A stretch of DNA of 64,000 nt. Origin: Aristolochia californica (lineage: Eukaryota > Streptophyta > Magnoliopsida > Piperales > Aristolochiaceae). Both the position numbers and the translations under genes were made by a program. Numbering within the stretch: position 1 is the first letter of the stretch; the number at the start of each line of letters is the position of its first letter. Location of the stretch: assembly GCA_029961685.1 (NCBI GenBank), contig JARWKL010000008.1, positions 29,327,619-29,391,618 of the forward strand, given 5' to 3'. The notes under the pieces are model-generated. The model searched no databases, was not told where the DNA came from, and saw only the letters and a program-made list of their open reading frames with translations. Of this stretch, positions 1 through 11,327 are shown one piece after another.

Positions 1-447
1 CTCAATAGCAGGCCGAGTCATTCAGAGGCGCTACGGTTGAGTCATTTAGTTATTCAGTTTATTGTTTTTTTCTTCATTTTTCTTTTACTTCATTTTATTT
101 CAATTGAAGAGTTAATATGCCATAGGGGCATTATTGTAATTATTTCTCTTGAACTCTTGTTGGCGCCAACCCTACTTTGGGGGGAAAGAGGAATGGGAAA
201 AGACAATTCTGATTTTAGCCTAAATAGGGATTTAGAGTTCTCCTCAATGAGCTCTAGGGTTGGAGTTATCCTCAATGAACCCAAAGGTCCAGGTTCCGTT
301 ACGAATTTTATTTTCTTCTCGTTTCTTCTTGCTCTTTTCCCTTTTCCAAAACCAAGAGTGACCTTACCAGTGCAGAACTCGTCGCCAAAACTCTGGATTA
401 CCCTTTCCAGCGCCATGTTACAAGATCCATGACCCATGAACATAACA
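1..447 (+). repeat. Gypsy-type LTR, left end cut off by the window
   Basis: The stretch ends in CATAACA and is followed at once by a primer-binding site, which is how a 5' LTR ends. Its first bases (CTCAATAGCA) match the start of the complete gypsy LTR at 18454-23788 a few bases in, so only a short tip is missing. The central part (T-rich block, then GTTCTCCTCAATGAG) resembles the LTR at 6577-6917, which suggests one gypsy lineage with several diverged LTR types here. It lies directly upstream of gag remnants on the same strand. Confidence 0.75.
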
Positions 448-448
448 A

Positions 449-466
449 CTTGGTATTAGAGCAGGA
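449..466 (+). other. Primer-binding site of the left gypsy element
   Basis: TGGTATTAGAGCAGG starts at 451, three bases after the LTR end. It differs by one base from the TGGTATCAGAGC core complementary to the plant initiator-Met tRNA 3' end. Confidence 0.75.
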
Positions 467-470
467 TAAG

Positions 471-2141
471 ATGGGTGATACGTCCAACAATGAAGAGCTG
501 AGAGCCATGGCCACAAAGGTGCAGGACACACAGGCCGAACAAGAGGTGAGAATGACAAATTTCTGCCAGTAGTTGGAACAAATTCCAAGTATTATCCTGC
601 AACTCGAGAGACTCTCAGGTATGGTTTCAGATCTTTTGGCTGCTAGAAACCCAACCCAGGCCAAAGGGGGGAGGACAAATCGCACAGTAGAAGGGTGGAA
701 CAGCTTGTAAAGCGCACTGGTGTCCATTCACAATAGGGTGGAGGTACAGTACCCAAGTATACGAAATTGGATTTTCCCACTTTTACTACGTCTATCAACC
801 CCTTAATTTGGTTGCATAGATGTGAGAATTTATTTCCAATCAAAGGACACCTGAATTTGATAAGGTGGGATTGGCTGCCTTCCACATGCTCGATGAAGTG
901 CAGCTATGGTTTCATCAAGTAAAATTTGAGAGATTGGTGCTAGATTGGGAAGAATTTAAAGAGCTATGTACTATAAGATTCAGCCCTCCAGCACACAGCA
1001 ACCCGTTGGGGGGGTTTGGTCCTATTAAGACAAACCGTGTCTGTGGATAAATAATAAAAAACAATTCCAAGAAAAATTGGCTCAAGCAAACAGGATGGTT
1101 AGAGTCGACCAACAGGTAAATTTGTTTACAGTAGGCCTTAATGAGTCTTTGAGGTTAGAGGTGGAACTCCTTGCACCTACTGATTTGGCACGAGCAATGA
1201 ATTTAGCTCGAGCACTGGAAGCAAGACAGAAAGTTCAAATTCAAAGGACTGGTTGGCAAGGGAGGAGGAACTATTCGCCTTAGGTGACCTTGCCAATAGT
1301 GTGGCCACCCAAAACTACTTTGATTAATACTGTGGCAGCAGATACAAGGACACGCAACCCACCACCCCAATATATATGAACATTAACTGGTTTAGACATG
1401 GCTGACCACAAGGCAAAAAACCTATGTTATAACTGTGATGAACCTTATAGAGCAGGCCACCAATGTTAAAGATTGTTGTGGTTGGAGTTAGATGCATTGG
1501 GAGAAGAAGAACCGAATGAAGGTCCTCAAGAGGAGGACGAACCAGAAATTTCTTTGAATGCAATTACTAGATAGAAGTCAGCCAAAACTATGCAAGTACG
1601 GGCAAGGGTTCTAGACCAGGAACTTGTGGGGTTAGTGGACTCTAGAAGTACCCACAATTTCTTAAGCTTAATGGCTGCTAAACTTCTTCAACTTGGGATC
1701 CAGCCTCACCCAATTGCCATGGTTTCAGTTGCCAATGGTGAGAAAGTCCCTAGCTATGGGGTCAGCAAGGTGGTAAAGTTTTCTATTGGTAACACTCATT
1801 TTACCACTTAATTTTTTGTCATACCATTAGCTGGATTTGATATGGTACTTGGAATCAAATGGTTACAAACTTTGGGCCCAATTTTTTGGGATTTCTCTGC
1901 TTTAACAATGAGTTTTTAGTCGAAAGGAAGCCAAGTAATGCTAAAGGGCAGTCAAAATGAAGCGGCACATCATATCCACCTACTACACAAACAGGAACCA
2001 CCGGGCAGCACGTTAGAAAAGTTACTGGAAGAGTTCATAGACTTGTTTCAGGAGCTTTCAGGGTTGCCTCCATTGAGGCACTGTGATCATAGAATTTGTT
2101 TAAACTCCAGATTAGATGTGGTGGTTATTAGACCATACAGG
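471..2141 (+). pseudogene. Decayed gypsy gag and protease, 3' half lost
   Basis: Translation in shifting frames gives gag pieces matching the gag of the gypsy at 18454-23788: an N-terminal stretch starting MGDTSNNEELR at 471, a piece at 1077-1283 containing VELLAPTDLARAMNLARALE, and a zinc-knuckle-like CYNCDEPYRAGHQC near 1418-1465. The protease follows at about 1590-1811 with VDSRSTHNF, where the expected D-S-G catalytic triplet reads D-S-R. Many stops and frame changes show it is dead. The reading ends just before reverse transcriptase, where S1 begins at 2142; the rest of pol is absent downstream, so the element was also truncated. Confidence 0.8.
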
Positions 2142-3538
2142 TGTTGAATTTATGGGAAAGAGAAAACCTTCATTGAAGTATTATCATCAGAGTACATGAA
2201 CCTCTATTTATAATAGAGGAAGGTAGTAGAGTCCAATTACAATAAAACTACCTTTGTCCCAATTACACCCAAACTCATACGCTTAAAGATAAGTCCTAGC
2301 ATAATTAAATAACTTAATATAGATAAAAGACAAACATAACTCAAACTAAAACTCTCTAGGATGTAACCATTAGATAAAGATACTTTCTTGAGTCCTTGAT
2401 CTTCCAACTGATGTGATAAGGATGCCAGCTCATGGTAATCATTATGGGTCCCACTTCTTATGGGCTTGGGTCCATCTTGTGGGCCTTCTTTGGTTGTTTG
2501 GTTCATCTTATAAGACTCTTAGATATGTGGACCTTCCTTGGTCATGTGGGCTTGAGCCCTATCTTCAAACACTCCCCCTCAAGTTGGGGGGAGAGAACAT
2601 CAAGATCTCCCAGCCTGCTGCAAATGACGTATAGGATTTTTTTTGTATAAAATGGCTGTCCTCCAATCTTCCAGCACTCGCCCTCACGCTGGTGCTCTCT
2701 TCCTTGAGACCCAACTGGCCAATTCAGGGGGGTAAAACATAGATGCAATAATAAGTTCCTCCATCATGGTTTCCCAACCATGATATTTTTTTACAGGGCC
2801 CATCATGGTTTCCCAACTTTGATATTTTTTGACAGGGTATCCCCCGTCATGGTTTCCCAACCGTGATATTTTTTTACGGGGTATCCCCCATCAATGTTTC
2901 CCAATCGTGATGTCTTTTTTTTATGGGGTAAAATAAATGATGATATGATGCCACCTTTTCTTCAATAATAATGTCCCCAAAGAGACATAATAGTTGCAAC
3001 TGAATATAACACGACCATCTTACAACACATATAACATGAACCAAAATAATAAACCTTGTAGAAGGACCCATGAAATAATCATAGTCCGATATAAATATTT
3101 TTTCTTAGATGCAGAAGCTTCATCTTTTGTGTTCCCTTTTTCTTGAATATTTTGGTCACATTAACTCATCCACAACATATGGAATAAAATACCTCTTTCT
3201 TGTACTTCTCCTCCTCAAGCAGGGAGGTAATGGCAGTGATCCCAGCTTGAACCAAATATCACAGATGTAGAAATAAGCCCATATAATAGAGATGCATAGA
3301 TAATCCCTCAAACCAGGGAGAAGTGAGATATTTTTTTGATATATCAACTCAAAAGTGACTCAAAACAATGGGCATAAATTCGGATTTTTCAATACAATAG
3401 AATACCATCACGATCTTTGATTCTTACAATGTGAATATTTCTTTAAACATAGACTAGAATGACATGAAATTTTCTCCTTATGATAGTAGACATAAATACC
3501 TTTCATCCAAGTATAACTTAACTTCATAAAATATGATT
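2142..3538 (-). mobile_element. S1: truncated short non-autonomous LTR element
   Basis: The 3' LTR lies at 2142-2571 (TGTTGAATTT to CTTCAAACA on the plus strand, so the element reads right to left), flanked by the polypurine tract CTCCCCCTCAAGTTGGGGGG. Internal sequence follows with the family's minisatellite (about 2750-2930) and the decayed small ORF (about 2940-3170, two stops). Similarity to the other copies stops near 3538, so the 5' half, primer site and 5' LTR are missing. The left edge interrupts a gypsy protease/RT linker. No matching target duplication was found because the right edge is lost. Confidence 0.85.
2201..2219 (-). promoter_or_regulatory. Palindromic TATA region of the S1 LTR
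   Basis: CCTCTATTTATAATAGAGG is a perfect inverted repeat with 8-bp arms. On the element strand it contains TATAAATA and lies at the same place in every S-family LTR, so it is the likely core promoter (inference). Confidence 0.6.
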
Positions 3539-4648
3539 GATGTATATTTGGCAGACCTGGCAACCACTGTGACTATTAAATTGCTACTCATAGGAATATG
3601 GTTTGTATGAACCAAGTCAAGAATCTACAGACTACTATCGGAGTCCTTCAACTAGGCAGAAGTGGAAAGGACAAAAGAATAGCAACACCCTCAAGATTAA
3701 CACCTACAGACCTCATATTTTTGAAGAATGCAAAAGCCTCGTCAGCTGGCATATGCTGGGACTAACCTGCTCAACTGAGAACAACCACCCAGTAGGCTTT
3801 GTTTTCAGTATTTGGAAGCAATCCAAACATTTCTAGTGAAGCTCTGCATAACCCATGTGCTGCAAAACCAGAAGCTTCCTCTATGGATCCATTATTATCC
3901 AAACCCAGAACTGAGGCTGCAAAAAGAACCCAATTTACATTTATTGGTCTCCCGGTGTAGAAAGAATTAGCAACATCCTGCACAGGACTATATGCATTGC
4001 CCACTACTATAGATAATTTTGCTGCATAAGTCCTACATTTGAGATTTGCAGCCCTTGCCACTATTGCATCTAAACTCAAGACTATCACTGTCTCCTCATT
4101 CTACATACATAATGTATCAAAAATATCCTCTAGGAAGCCCCGGTTGCCTCTAGAGTTGGTAGCATCAATATTGTTGTAATTCGACTGAGAGGACTCACGA
4201 AGAGCAATTAGTGCGCTTTGGTGAATTACTGTAGCAGCAATAGTGAAGTTGGCATTCACAGCCTCGGCAAGTTGAAGCCTTCCCATTGAAATAGAGTGAA
4301 AAATTTTCTTTGCACCTCCCATCTCAATTTGCAGCACTATTTTCTACACTACCACTGTTTTCTGCACTACCACAACAACACTGTTTTCTTGGCTGTCTGG
4401 CAGCACTGTTTTTTGCATTGGCACAGTAGACATCATTTTGTTGAAGGACCCATGAGCCTCTTCAGGTGGCCTGTTATGTGCATACCCGGCTGTACTGAGA
4501 ATATCCACCCTGCAATCATAGTTTTCACTCGTTGGAGCCAGTCCAAGTCCCTCACACTGGCCAACACCCAGATTATGTATTTTGACAGCAGATGGTACAA
4601 AAGATAATTTGTTATGTATTTTGATAGCAGATGGTACAAAAGATAATT
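3539..4648 (-). pseudogene. Unidentified decayed coding-like stretch, weakly PPR-like
   Basis: Open stretches lie on the minus strand at 3771-4088, 4101-4337 and 4344-4691, in nearly consecutive order and with unremarkable amino-acid composition. Two sites look alike: ILSTAGYAHNRPPEEAHGSF near 4500 and a shifted-frame MPADEAFAFFKNMRSVGVN near 3730, both preceded by GL-P-TEN. The pattern of AGY, EA and M spaced in a helix-turn-helix-like way recalls plant pentatricopeptide-repeat proteins, but I do not see clean 35-residue units. It could equally be captured sequence inside an LTR element. It sits between the broken end of S1 and a gypsy-type LTR. Function not determined. Confidence 0.3.
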
Positions 4649-4650
4649 TT
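4573..4650. repeat. Two-copy 39-bp tandem duplication
   Basis: A 39-bp unit starting TTATGTATTTTGA is present twice, 4573-4611 and 4612-4650, with two visible mismatches. It directly abuts the start of the following LTR. Confidence 0.9.
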
Positions 4651-5069
4651 TTATGGACCAAATAGTGAGCCGAGTCAGGCTGAGACACCATGGCTGAGTC
4701 AGTTAAGTAGTTATTTAGTTTATTTTCTATTTTATGCTATTTGGGTTTAAATATGCCTCAGGGGCACTTTTGTAATTTTTGCCTAAACTCTTGTTGGCGT
4801 GAACTATTTGTATGCAACGTATGGTAATGAATGGGGAAGTAAAAAGTTAATCTAAAATAGGATTTGAGGTCTCCTCTTTGAGATTAGGGTCGGCGTTCCC
4901 CTGGAACCCTAGGTTGCGGTCTCCCTCAGAGCCGTAGGTTATAGACTCCCTCAGAGCCGGGTTATCCCTCTCCGTTCTTCTCTATGATTTTGTCCCCTTT
5001 TGTCCCCTTCTTCTTCAATATCACCTCGTCCTCCCCGGTGAATCTTCGTATTGATCTAGGACCATAATG
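4649..5069 (+). repeat. Gypsy-type LTR, solo or detached
   Basis: The start (TTATGGACCAAATAGTGAGC, then CGAGTCAG) and middle (TTATTTAGTTTATTTTCT, GGGGCACTTTTGTAAT) align with the LTR at 1-447. The end GGACCATAA resembles the GACCATAACA terminus of the other gypsy LTRs. No primer site follows and no polypurine tract precedes, so it is best read as a solo LTR. No clear target duplication is visible, and the last bases are uncertain because a minus-strand open frame (4962-5342) runs through the boundary. Confidence 0.6.
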
Positions 5070-5342
5070 TAATTCTAGTTGTATTTCCAATGCAGCAGGC
5101 TCAACAATTGAAGGTCCTTCTTCTTGGATTGATGATTCATTTTCCCGTGACACCTCAATTATGTCAATGCCAATTATTGAAGGCTTTTGGTTATGGCTTG
5201 GAAGTATATTACAGGAATCATCGGGCACTTCATTAGTGTGAGAAGTTACAACAATCGATTCATTGCAAGCATTGGCCTTAACTTCTGCAAATACAGTTTT
5301 TGGGGTGACCACGAAAGACTCCTTAATATGACTATCTGCCAA
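4962..5342 (-). pseudogene. Unrecognised acidic 126-residue open frame
   Basis: One uninterrupted minus-strand frame of 126 codons, rich in E, S and I, ending in a lysine-rich tail (ILKKKGTKGDKIIEKNGEG). No motif of gag, protease, integrase, reverse transcriptase or RNase H is visible. It continues, after stops and a frame change, the open stretch at 5475-5927, so both are probably parts of one decayed protein. Its C-terminal third overlaps the LTR called at 4649-5069, so that tail may be chance coding. Identity unknown. Confidence 0.3.
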
Positions 5343-5474
5343 ATGTGTACATCGGAAATAGTGTCCACACCCTTTGACTCCTTTTTGTTTTCACTTGGAA
5401 TAGTGTCCAAAACTATAGCACTTATACTTTGTCCAGTCTCCACTCAGAATTTGAATTTTTTACCCTCAACAGTA

Positions 5475-5927
5475 CTAAAAATCACCCCCCATAGCATATT
5501 CTCCACCATTTCTAGAAAAACCCAAATTGCTAAGCATAGAAATCCAGTTCTCCACCTTTCCTGCAGGCATTTCAACAAACAGCTGCCCATCATCTTCCAT
5601 TTTCCTTATCTCCTCTGGATTAGCTCCAACCAATCTATCTACTTGAGCCCCTTTGTGCACTGCAATAGCAGTAGCAAGTTGAAAATTCGTCAGATTGTTC
5701 AACCCACCAGTCTCTCCAGTTTTTCCCACATTTGCTACCTTCTCATTTCCTGAACTCACACCTGGTTGAAGAAATGACATGAACAATGGCCGATCACCAT
5801 ACATATCACAAGAAAATTTAAGCACAACATTTTCAATTTGACAAAGAACAGAAGTACTGGTGCTATTCTCATCAATAGAAAAATAAATCACCCAATGAAA
5901 TTTTTCTACCATTCCCAGCACACGCAA
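5475..5927 (-). pseudogene. Unrecognised 150-residue open frame in a gypsy-related element
   Basis: An open minus-strand frame with an ordinary protein-like composition (for example LVGANPEEIRKMEDDGQLF and WISMLSNLGFSRNGGEYAM). It follows, on the same strand and after several stops, the gag N-terminal fragment at 6348-6563, so it lies where gag should be. I do not recognise any gag or pol motif in it. It may be a diverged gag or captured host sequence. A remnant of 65 codons at 5988-6185 links the two. Confidence 0.35.
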
Positions 5928-5987
5928 AAAATATCATCTCAAAGAATCGTTTTGACATAAAATCGAGGGTGTTTCAAAAACTTACCC

Positions 5988-6185
5988 CTAAATACGTTGA
6001 AGATTGTTTTCCGCTAAGCTGTCAAGGGCAAGATTGAGAGCGAGAGTCCTGAACCCAAAGCCCACCAGACCTTTTTCCGATGGTGAACAGCACCCCTTTG
6101 GGGCTTCCTCTCTTGGAGATTTTACAAGATAGAGGTCTCTCGGATTTTTTACATCTCCTATTCTGGGAGACTTTTTGCATCCCAT
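5988..6185 (-). pseudogene. Open remnant between the gag fragment and the unknown frame
   Basis: A 65-codon stretch (contains YLVKSPREEAPKGCCSPSEK) on the same strand as its neighbours, overlapped by another open frame 6022-6258. It has no recognised domain. Reported because it bridges 5475-5927 and 6348-6563 and may belong to the same decayed ORF. Confidence 0.25.
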
Positions 6186-6347
6186 GAGAAGGGAGTTGTT
6201 GAATACCCCACCAATTTTGGAATTTATGTCTCTGATGGCTGATGTCCATGCTCGACATATTTTCTCTTTGAAATTATTTGGCCCATGGCCTTTCTTCCCA
6301 TCTGAAACAGTTTCTGTTCGACCGTTGTGTGATATAAATTTTTCTTG

Positions 6348-6563
6348 CTAGCTGAGTTTAGGTTGTATGGTCTTCTTTTCTGCAGTAACGATTTCCCTTT
6401 CAAGTCTGTCGAGTTTCTGGTTAAGCATTGGGATTTGATCCAACTGTTGCATGATCTGAGCGAACCTTGTCTCATTTTCTGCCCGTGGCTCTACGAGCGT
6501 ATTATGCCTTCTAATCAGCAACTCTCTTAACTCTCCATTGTTGGAATTCCCCATGTTATGCAA
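6348..6563 (-). pseudogene. Gypsy-type gag N-terminus
   Basis: After the LTR and primer site on the minus strand, an open frame begins with MGNSNNGELRELLIRR (initiator at 6552-6554). It resembles the start of gag at 471 (MGDTSNNEELR) and shares the heptad-like leucine pattern QQLDQIPMLNQKLDRLEREI, a probable coiled coil. The frame stops at 6348; matching gag sequence is not seen further on, where unrecognised coding begins. Confidence 0.6.
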
Positions 6564-6574
6564 CTATGATACCA
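6560..6574 (-). other. Primer-binding site of the 6577-6917 LTR
   Basis: On the minus strand TGGTATCATAG directly follows the LTR end, a one-base variant of the TGGTATCAGAG initiator-Met primer site. Confidence 0.7.
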
Positions 6575-6576
6575 AT

Positions 6577-6917
6577 TGTTATGGTCCCGGATTTAACGCA
6601 GCGATTCGTATGGAAGAAGAATAGAAAAATGAAAGTCAAGCCGAAGGGAAGCTTGAAAACCCTACATTCATTAAGGAGAACGCACACTCCTGATCTCATT
6701 GAGGAGAACTCAAACCCTTGTTTAACCTAAATAAATGCTTCCTTTTCTCATTACTCTTACCCCCTAAATAGGGTTCACCCTTACAAGGTTCAAGATAAAA
6801 TATTACAAAAATGTTCTTGTGGCCAATTAATTCTTTAACTGAAATAAAATAAAGAAAGTAAAGAAAAACAATTAATTAAACTCTAAATAACTTAGCAATG
6901 TTATTACGTGCATAACA
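6577..6917 (-). repeat. Gypsy-type 5' LTR
   Basis: On the minus strand it runs TGTTATGCACG to GACCATAACA (341 bp), with perfect TGTTATG/CATAACA ends. Interior blocks (TTATTTTATTTCAGTTAAAG, GAGTTCTCCTCAATGAGAT) match the LTR at 1-447. It is followed in its own direction by a primer site and gag start. Its outer side joins satellite directly (GAAATACATTTCC). Confidence 0.75.
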
Positions 6918-9900
6918 GAAATACATTTCCAAATTTCCTAAAAAAGGCAGTAACAAGGCCTTAATAATGTAAAAAGTTATTTGTTTCAGAAAAAAATATC
7001 CTTACACCAAAATTTTCTTGGTAAGAATTTTCAACAAGAAAAGTGATTCCTGGAAACATGAGGGACTAACGGTCCCTCGACACATATTTTTACTAGAAAT
7101 ACTTTTCCAACGTTTCCAAAAAAAAGACAGTAACAAGGCTTTATAGTAGTAAAATGTAACTTTTCCATAAAAAATTGCCTTATTACAAAATTTTCCTAGA
7201 AAGAATTTTCAGCTTAAAAAGTGTTTCATTGAAATATGAGGCACTGATGGTCCATGGAGATGTATTTATATTAAAAATAAATTTCAAAATAAATTTCCAA
7301 TATTTCCATAAAAAATACACTAAATAGGCCTTATAGTTGCAGAAAGCAGTTTGTTTCTTCAAAAATTGATTTACAAAAAAAATATTCTACGTAAGAATTT
7401 TCAGGTAGAAAAGTGTTTCCAGAAAACATGAGGCAGTAATGGTCCTTGGAGACGTATTGTTATTTGTAATAGTTTTCCAACATTTCTTTAAAAAAACACT
7501 AACAAAACCTTATAGTGATACAAAATAATTTGTTTCAACAAAGTTTTGCAAGTAAGAATTTTCTGTTTGATAAGTGTTTTCTAGGAAACATGAGGCACTA
7601 ATGGTCCATGAAGCCAAAATTGTTACTAGAAATACTTTCCCAATGTTTCTTGAAAATGCACTAACAAGGTCATATAGTTGTAGAATGTAATTTGTTTCAC
7701 AAAAAAATTTGTAGTAAGAATTTTCTGCTTGAAAAGTGTTTCCAGGAAACATGAGGCACTAATATTCCCTAGAGACATATTTTTACTAGAAATACATTTC
7801 CAGAATTTCGGAAAAAAAAATGAACAACATGCCATATAGTTTCAAAAAGTAATTTGTTTCATAAAAAATATCCTTACCACATAATTTCCATGGAAAGAAT
7901 TTTAAGCATAAAAAATGTTTCTAGGAAACATGAGGCAGTAATGGTCCCAAGGGTTGTATTTTTACAAGAAATAATTTGTTAAAATTTCCTAAAACAATTC
8001 AATAACAAGAACTTATAGTGGTAGAAAGTAATTTAATTCAGCAAAGAATACGGTAACACAATAGTTTCCTGGTAAGAATTTTTAGCTAGAAATATTTTTT
8101 TAGGAACAATGAGGCACTAAAGGTCCCTCGCGACATATTTTCACTAGAAATATTTTTCAAACATTTTTGGAAAAAATTCGCAAACAAGGCCTTGTGGTTG
8201 TAGAAAGTAATTGTCTTAAGCAAAAATTGTCTTACCTAAATATTTTCCCTGTAACAATTTTTAGCTTAAAATTTGTTTCCTGGAAACATGTGGAACTAAT
8301 GGTCTCTCTCAACATATTTTTACTAGAAATATTTTTCAAACATTTTTGGAAAAAATACGCAAACAAGGCCTTGTGGTTGTAGAAAGTAATTGTCTTAGCA
8401 AAAATTGTCTTACCTCAAAATTTCCCTATAACAATTTTTAGCTTAAAATTTGTTTCCTAGAAACATGAGGAACTAATGGTCCCTGGAGACATATTTTCCC
8501 AAAAAAGGCAGTAACAAGGCCTTAATGATGTATAAAGTTATTTGTTTTAAAAAAAATTGCCTTACACCAAAATTTTCTTGGTAAGAATTATCAACAAGAA
8601 AAGTGATTCTTGGAAACATGAGGCACTAATGGTCCCTGGACATGTATTTTTACTAGACATACTTTTCCAACGTTTCCTTATAAAAGCCATTAACAAGGCC
8701 TTATACTAGTAAAATGTAATTTTTTCAGCAAAAATTGCCTTATCACAAAATTTTCTTCGAATGAATTTTCAGCTTAAAAAGAGTTTCATGGAAATATGAG
8801 GTACTCAGTCCTTGGAGATGTATTTTTAGTAGAAATACATTTCCAACATTTTCTTAAAAACAAACACTAACAAGGCCTTATAGTTGCAAAAATTATTTTG
8901 TTTAAGCAAAAAATGCTTTACCTAAAATGATTCCTGGAAAGAATTTTTAGGTAGAAATATTTTTCCACAAAACATCAGGCACTAATGGTCCTTAGAGATG
9001 TATTTTTACTAGAAATACTTTTTCAACGTTTCTTGAAAACAAGTCACTAAAAAAACCTTATAGTTATAGAAAGTAATTTGTTTTTGCGAAGTTTTCCCCG
9101 AAAGAATTTTTTGCATAAAAAGTGTTTTCTAGGAAACATGAAGCACTAATGGTCCATGGAGATGTATTTGTACTAGAAATATTTTCCCCGCGTTTCCTGA
9201 AAAAATGCACTAACAAGGTCATATCGTTGTAAAATGTAATTTGTTTCAGCAAAAAATTTTAGTAAACATTTTCCGCTTGAAAAGTGTTTCCAAGAAACTT
9301 GAGGCACTAATGGTCCTTGGAGATGTATTTTTACTCCAAATACAATTCCAGCGTGTCCAAAAAATACACTAACAAAGCCTTAAAGTTGTAGAAAGTAATT
9401 TATTTCACAAAAATTATCCTTACCAAAAAATTTCCCTGGTAAGAATTTTCAACAAGAAAAGAGATTTTTGGAAACATGAGGAACTAATGGTCCCTGGACA
9501 TGTATTTTTAAAATAAAAACTTTTCCAATGTTTCCTTAAAAAAGGCATTAACAAGGCATGATAGTGGTAAATTATAATTTTTTCAGCAAAGTTTTCCAAG
9601 TAAGAATTTTCTGCCTTAGAAACGTTTTCCAGGAAACATGAGGCACTAATGGTATATGGAGATGTATTTTTACTATAAATAATTGCCTATAGTTTCCAAG
9701 AAAAATGCACTATCAAGGTCATATAGTTGTAGAAAGCAATTTGTTTCAACAAAAAAATTCTTGAAAGAAATTTCTGTTTAAAAAGTGTTTCCAGGAAACA
9801 AGAGGCAGGAATGTTCTCTAGAGATGTATTTTTTACAAGAAATATATTTCTATCATTTCCATAGAAAATGCACTAACAAGGCCTTATAATTGTAGATAGT

Positions 9901-10174
9901 AGTTTGTTTCATAAAAAATATCCATACGACAAAATTTCCCTGGTAAGAATTTTCAACTTGAAAATTGTTCTAGGAAACATGAGGTAGTAATGGTCCTAAG
10001 GATCATATTTTTATTAGAAATACTTTTCCAAAGTCCCTAGAAAAAGAACTAACAAGGCCTTATAGTTGTAGAAAGTAATTTTTTTCAGCAAAAATAGCTT
10101 TACCACAATAGTTTCCTGGTAAGAATTTTTAGCTAGAAAAGTTTTTTCGAGGAAACATGAGGCACTAATGGTCT
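6918..10174 (+). repeat. Satellite array, block 1 (nine-type higher-order repeat)
   Basis: About 18 tandem copies of a 170-180 bp monomer (landmarks: GGTAAGAATTTT, AAACATGAGGCACTAATGG, AACAAGGCCTTATAGTTGTA). Monomers fall into ordered types seen again elsewhere, for example the CCTTAATGATGTAAAAAG type at 6959 and 8520, 1561 bp apart. The order is disturbed by an extra copy of one type (8215 and 8395) and by fused monomers near 8500 and 9400-9590. No gene is present. The block stops inside a monomer at about 10174. Confidence 0.95.
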
Positions 10175-11180
10175 ATTTACAACAAAAAAGAATCGAAAAT
10201 AATGGAAATATAAAATATATTCAAATTGAAATATTATACTTACATATCAAAAAACACACTAAATAATATCCAAACAATGAGCAACCATGGAAACAAGCGC
10301 AAACTCAAAGTAATGCCTTACAAAACAACACATAACTCCTTATATAGAAAGAGCAAGACTGAAAAGTACAAGACGAATTTGATAACATTTAAAATCCACC
10401 AATAGAAACTATGAAAGATGCCTCTATAATTGAGGTGGCAGAACAAATACTCCATTATTGAGGACAGCTGGATTGTTTTGGGCGTTGATAGAAGTTTGGC
10501 CCTTAATTTGTAATTGTTGAACATATTCTTGGGTTCATAATAAAACTTTGAGATTTTTTGTCCCAATAAATTCTCATTATGGAGAATATTAGACTTAATT
10601 TTTGCGAACTTTGTATCAATTTATGGAAAAATGTTCCACTACCTTACATGGAAGATTCTCTATAAAATTGGCAGTCCTTCTTGATTGAAGGATGTGGTAC
10701 AGTCCCTTCACAAAATCCAGGGGATGGTGAAAGTCATAAATAATATGAACAAATTTGTATCTATTGGGATTTTCCCCAAATCTTTATGCTTAGGACTGGA
10801 TTTAGTCCAAAATTTAAATTGAGCCTGAATGGGCTCTGGGAGAACCTCAATGGGTGGCCCAAATTTTGTCCACCAATTAAATACCTTCTCAAAACATCCT
10901 TGGCCCTTTGGAAAAACCTGGAATGCCTATGATTAGGGTTTTGATAATAGAATGTATTGAACCATGCATCAATGTAGTCCCAATTATGGATTAGTTCATA
11001 TATGATTAGACCCCTTGATACGAATCAACCAAAACTTACCTTTCATAGTAGCTATCGTAGATAACTCAGTGAGGAATAATTTTGAAAAGGCCCTACTCGG
11101 AGGAATTGGAGCCAACTTAGGATTAGGCCCAGTCTCTTTTACAACTTGACCCAACCTACAAATAGAATTAGATGACAAGC
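10175..11180 (-). pseudogene. Endogenous pararetrovirus remnant, minus-strand part
   Basis: Minus-strand reading gives a heavily interrupted protein: an open stretch at 10996-11178, then in changing frames a segment around 10790-10990 with a WYN/WW-type aromatic pattern (NWWTKFGPP near 10880), then 10318-10566. A promoter-like TATATAAGG lies downstream on the same strand. I connect it with the family Caulimoviridae because it abuts the plus-strand virus-like genes, not from a diagnostic domain. Which viral gene it represents is undetermined. Opposite orientation to 11328-13841 means the locus was rearranged. Confidence 0.4.
10338..10346 (-). promoter_or_regulatory. TATA-like box in the pararetrovirus remnant
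   Basis: TATATAAGG on the minus strand, in noncoding sequence after the decayed coding stretch. Plant pararetroviruses carry a strong TATA promoter in an intergenic region; this placement is compatible but unproven. Confidence 0.35.
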
Positions 11181-11327
11181 ATATCCAAGATACCTTGTCC
11201 CTAAAAATCTACACAGATAACTAGTAGAAAAATGGCATTCAACCAGGAAGAAGAGTAATGCATATGAGAAGTTGCAAGAGGAATCAATACAAGAAAGGTT
11301 CCAGTTAAGGATTCAAAGAAAATCATG

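Noticed and set aside
5187..5753. Plus-strand open frame of 188 codons
   Set aside because: Overlaps minus-strand frames with more protein-like composition; it is rich in S, I and F without motifs. Not excluded, but unsupported.
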